Shown: piece by piece, positions 61,197-64,000 of the stretch | How the letters are laid out: each line of letters begins with the position of its first letter | How positions within the stretch are numbered: the stretch's first letter is position 1 | Assembly (NCBI GenBank): GCA_002030045.1 | Contig: LQBI01000004.1 | Span: 1-64,000, forward strand | Reading direction: 5' to 3' | DNA: 64,000 nucleotides | Source of the DNA: Candidatus Aegiribacteria sp. MLS_C | GTDB taxonomy: Bacteria > Fermentibacterota > Fermentibacteria > Fermentibacterales > JCC-6 | Position numbers and translations under genes: made by a program | The notes under the pieces: model-generated | Databases searched by the model: none | What the model saw: only the letters and a program-made list of their open reading frames with translations | What the model was told of the DNA's origin: nothing

Positions 61197-64000
61197 CTAC
61201 TCCCTGAGAGCCACGCGAGGATCGCCGGGTGGCGGATCGAGGATGGTCTGATACGGGGTATCTGAGTTGATTGCCTCGGACATGCGGTCGTAGATCTCGA
61301 GGATGGTGTTCTTAGTCCTGTATTCTTCGTGTTTAGCCTCATCCCTTTCTCTTACGATACGGAAGTGATCCAGCACATGTGAAACTGCGTCTCTAGCTGT
61401 GGGGAAAAACTCCAGTACTTCATTGCTACCCTCTACCTTCCATCGTTCCGGAACTCCAAAGTAAATATGTAACATCGCAGCATCAAGCTCTGCTCTTAGG
61501 ATACGACGCCTTTTTCGGTTCCATGTATATAGTTTCCCTGAGTCTATTCCATTCAACTCGGCTCCAAGGAGCATGTCGACAGATGTTCGGGTTAGCTCAA
61601 TGATCCTTGACATCACCCAAGAGCTGAGATCGATTCCTGTATTCCAAGGACATACCTGTTTGAGTATTGAATGTGGTACTACAGGTAGCTGTTTTAGGAT
61701 GAAGTAACCCAGCGATGATCCGCCGAGCTTCTGTCGAGTGCAGTAGTCGAAGATGAATGAGTTGAGACATGCAAGCAAGATACAGGTTGCTGCTTGTTGT
61801 CCGCCGTGAAACATAATCGGTGCTTTGTGATTAACTGCGTACAATGGTAGAATAGCGAACACTGCAGTCCTCGCAACTACCGAGCTTGTAACGTCCCTGA
61901 ATGCAAGCAGGAACTGTGGTTTGCCGAGCCCTTCAAGTCGAGCTGCCACCTTATCCTCATGCACCCAGTAGCGGGGCAGTGTGAGATGGCACTCATCCTC
62001 ATGCTGCTCATCGGTAAGCTCTGGGAGTTTGCCTTGTCGAGCTTGAGCTTCAGTCTGACCCTCATACGTGCCGAACCGGTGGTCATACTGCCAGAACATC
62101 TTCCCTTCATAGAGCGGTAGGTACTTCTCCTCTCCCCTTTCGAAAACGTTACCGTTGAGTATCCATCCCTGATCCTCGAGCTGCTCCCTCGTCCGGAAGA
62201 GAATTGAGTCGTTGGACATATCGAACATCCGCAGGAATTTGATACCCCACGGATTCCCATTCTCAGGATCATTCTCATTGATCAGCACAGGGATACGTCG
62301 ATAGATGTACTTAGTGAGTTCCGCGTCCTTTTTCGAGCGAAAGATAGGACAAGTCATAGTGTTAGGGTTCAATAGACGAAACTCATCAGAGGACATGGAG
62401 AAGTGCCTTTCGGATTCACTGAGGTCAGTCGTTGTATAGGCGCCAAAAAGCAGGTCTGCTAACTGAATGTTGCAGTCGACGCCACCGATGACCAACAGGC
62501 AAAACTGCACTCTATGGTCAATGTGCGGGAATAACCTAGCTTCATTGATAAAAGCCTGATAGCTAACGAGAGCTGATCTCTCGACCAAGTCTTGAAAGAA
62601 GTACTTTGTGGTATCGTCTGTAGCGATGCCGGACGGGACAATACAACCAACTCGTCCTCTACCGCTTATCAGGCTACGCTTGAGTTCAGCGAACACAGTG
62701 TATGTGTTAACATCTCCCCTACCACACAACGGGAAGTGACCAGACTCCCTGAGCAGGCTACTTTCGCCTTCAGCCATACGTTTGGTATCTTGGAATGCTC
62801 TGAAAAGCTCAGGATCACTCTCCTTGAGCCCCTTGATCAATCTTCGCCGTGCAGCTGCATTGGGTGCATTCGCAATCCGTTCACTTCGTCCCGCGAAGAA
62901 CTCCTTCTCCTGAAGCTTAACACGCTCCCACGGCGGATTACCCAGCACCACATCGAATCCGGGATCATCCCCGGTGAACACATCCGGATACTCTAGATGC
63001 CAGTGGAAGAACTTATACATCCCCGCCAGACGCTGGACTTCGTCTTTTATATCAGTCGGAACTGTATCTGCCTGCCCCTGAAGCCTTCGAATGGTGTCTG
63101 TGGTGATAAACTGTATGACCCCATCTGTCTTATTCCACACGAAGGCTGAACACCAAGCATCCGCTACAAGCTTCGCGTCGCGGAGCTGTCTTGATGTTTC
63201 GAGGGCGTTGTATCTGGATTCCTTCTGCTTGAGTTCCAGTACGTTCTCTTCGGATTGGTTATCAATCTCAGCTACTTGTAGCGCAATGGTTCTGATGTTG
63301 TCCTCGAACGTCCCCACGTCATCAAACAGCAGCCTCATCTGACCTTTACGTTCCTGCTTGTTAGCCATTTTTAGCTTGGAGCAGACCTTCTTGTCATCGC
63401 CTGTGATCGGCTTGAAGGCTCCATCAGGGATGCCGTCCTTGATGAGTTCAGGAGTAGTTCCGAGTAGACTGTTACCACATTTAATGTGGTGGTCGAGGAA
63501 TGAGAGGGGTTTACCGGGTTCAAGAGCCTCGAGCCAGAGGCTGACTTTGCAGAGTTCCACCGCCATAGGGTTGATATCCACACCGTAGATACAGTGGCTA
63601 ATCACATCCCTGAGAGCATGTCTGTAGGGCTCAGGGGCAGGTTCATCTTCACCAGTACGTATGGCTGCGAGACGCTTTGCCATTCTGTGTGCAGCGGCGA
63701 TAAGGAAGTGGCCTGAGCCGGATGCTGGATCGCAAACCTTAATACTCAGGAGAGCTTGTTCAGCTCCATCCGGTCCGTTTCTTCTGCCCTGTTCAATCCT
63801 TTGGTCCATCACCGGTTCGAGGGCGGAGTTGAGGAGTTCGTTGATCAGACTTGTGGGAGTGTAGTAACTGCCTGTGCTCTTACGTTCGTGCCCTGCCAGT
63901 GTCTTGAGGGAGAAATCGGATGTTTCAGTGTTGATCTCGGGCTGAAGCTCGAGGAGTGATTCGTACACGCTGCCAAGCTCCTCCGAACCGAGATTACGGA
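61197..64000 (-). CDS. Eco57I/PglX-like N6-adenine DNA methylase, partial
   Basis: 933 residues visible; the frame stays open to the window edge, so the N terminus is missing. It begins inside [18 protein letters not shown], a stretch usual in large defence methylases, followed by [19 protein letters not shown] motif [42 protein letters not shown], catalytic motif [17 protein letters not shown] and a target-recognition region. Closest families are type IIG restriction-modification enzymes, BREX PglX and DISARM DrmMI; partners lie outside the window. The gene is minus-strand, so its upstream neighbours would be to the right. Confidence 0.85.
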   Translation of the reverse strand, partial: RNLGSEELGSVYESLLELQPEINTETSDFSLKTLAGHERKSTGSYYTPTSLINELLNSALEPVMDQRIEQGRRNGPDGAEQALLSIKVCDPASGSGHFLIAAAHRMAKRLAAIRTGEDEPAPEPYRHALRDVISHCIYGVDINPMAVELCKVSLWLEALEPGKPLSFLDHHIKCGNSLLGTTPELIKDGIPDGAFKPITGDDKKVCSKLKMANKQERKGQMRLLFDDVGTFEDNIRTIALQVAEIDNQSEENVLELKQKESRYNALETSRQLRDAKLVADAWCSAFVWNKTDGVIQFITTDTIRRLQGQADTVPTDIKDEVQRLAGMYKFFHWHLEYPDVFTGDDPGFDVVLGNPPWERVKLQEKEFFAGRSERIANAPNAAARRRLIKGLKESDPELFRAFQDTKRMAEGESSLLRESGHFPLCGRGDVNTYTVFAELKRSLISGRGRVGCIVPSGIATDDTTKYFFQDLVERSALVSYQAFINEARLFPHIDHRVQFCLLVIGGVDCNIQLADLLFGAYTTTDLSESERHFSMSSDEFRLLNPNTMTCPIFRSKKDAELTKYIYRRIPVLINENDPENGNPWGIKFLRMFDMSNDSILFRTREQLEDQGWILNGNVFERGEEKYLPLYEGKMFWQYDHRFGTYEGQTEAQARQGKLPELTDEQHEDECHLTLPRYWVHEDKVAARLEGLGKPQFLLAFRDVTSSVVARTAVFAILPLYAVNHKAPIMFHGGQQAATCILLACLNSFIFDYCTRQKLGGSSLGYFILKQLPVVPHSILKQVCPWNTGIDLSSWVMSRIIELTRTSVDMLLGAELNGIDSGKLYTWNRKRRRILRAELDAAMLHIYFGVPERWKVEGSNEVLEFFPTARDAVSHVLDHFRIVRERDEAKHEEYRTKNTILEIYDRMSEAINSDTPYQTILDPPPGDPRVALRE

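Overview
The window comes from a diderm (Gram-negative type) bacterium: it has an LptE-like lipoprotein, several predicted outer-membrane barrels, O-antigen type genes and many lipoproteins. The secreted C25 (gingipain-like) protease with a FlgD/T9SS-type C-terminal domain, the small AURKAIP1/COX24-like ribosomal peptide and very tight ATGA-coupled gene packing fit an uncultured FCB-group or related candidate lineage. The exact phylum is an inference. The first ~54 kb has uniformly high-GC coding sequence; the right-hand ~10 kb is visibly more AT-rich and mosaic.

Left part (1-12.7 kb): tRNA-Arg(CCG) and tRNA-Ala(GGC); a three-gene HU / mS38-like peptide / phosphoesterase unit with no gaps; a PPC-domain protein, a pseudopilin-like lipoprotein and the C25 protease; an AI-2E family permease and a nitrilase-family amidase; an aminotransferase on the + strand; then NusG-domain-II, AmrS-type radical SAM, ApbE, membrane proteins and an M19 dipeptidase.

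12.7-22.8 kb is a classical translation operon read on the minus strand: rimP-nusA-infB-rbfA-truB-ribF-rpsO-pnp-dut, followed by lptE and small membrane proteins.

22.9-42.8 kb is a long minus-strand surface-polysaccharide cluster that starts with der and plsY. It continues with Wzm/Wzt ABC export, two ArnT/GT39-like membrane proteins, a ChbG/YdjC deacetylase, GT9, a B12-radical SAM enzyme, GT2, a WbaP-type priming transferase, barrel proteins, a CBM48 lipoprotein, an orphan MalK-type ATPase, a WecA-type transferase and an O-antigen-ligase/TPR protein. A clear terminator ends it before rimP.

42.9-53.9 kb holds signalling and envelope genes: GAF-HD-GYP, CHASE2-adenylate cyclase, a barrel, a PQQ-propeller protein, an SH3 protein/M48 protease/glutaminyl cyclase operon, and an RRM protein with a consensus promoter and a long structured leader.

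At 54.1 kb a mobile element begins. tRNA-Asn(GTT) is invaded by a large serine recombinase whose reading frame ends inside the tRNA. To its right lie an unknown protein, a ~1.8-kb stretch with an unusual density of inverted repeats (candidate large structured RNA, 56.8-58.5 kb), a zinc-ribbon protein, two exported proteins and the C-terminal part of a DISARM/BREX/type-IIG-like DNA methylase cut by the window edge. The element's other end is not in view.
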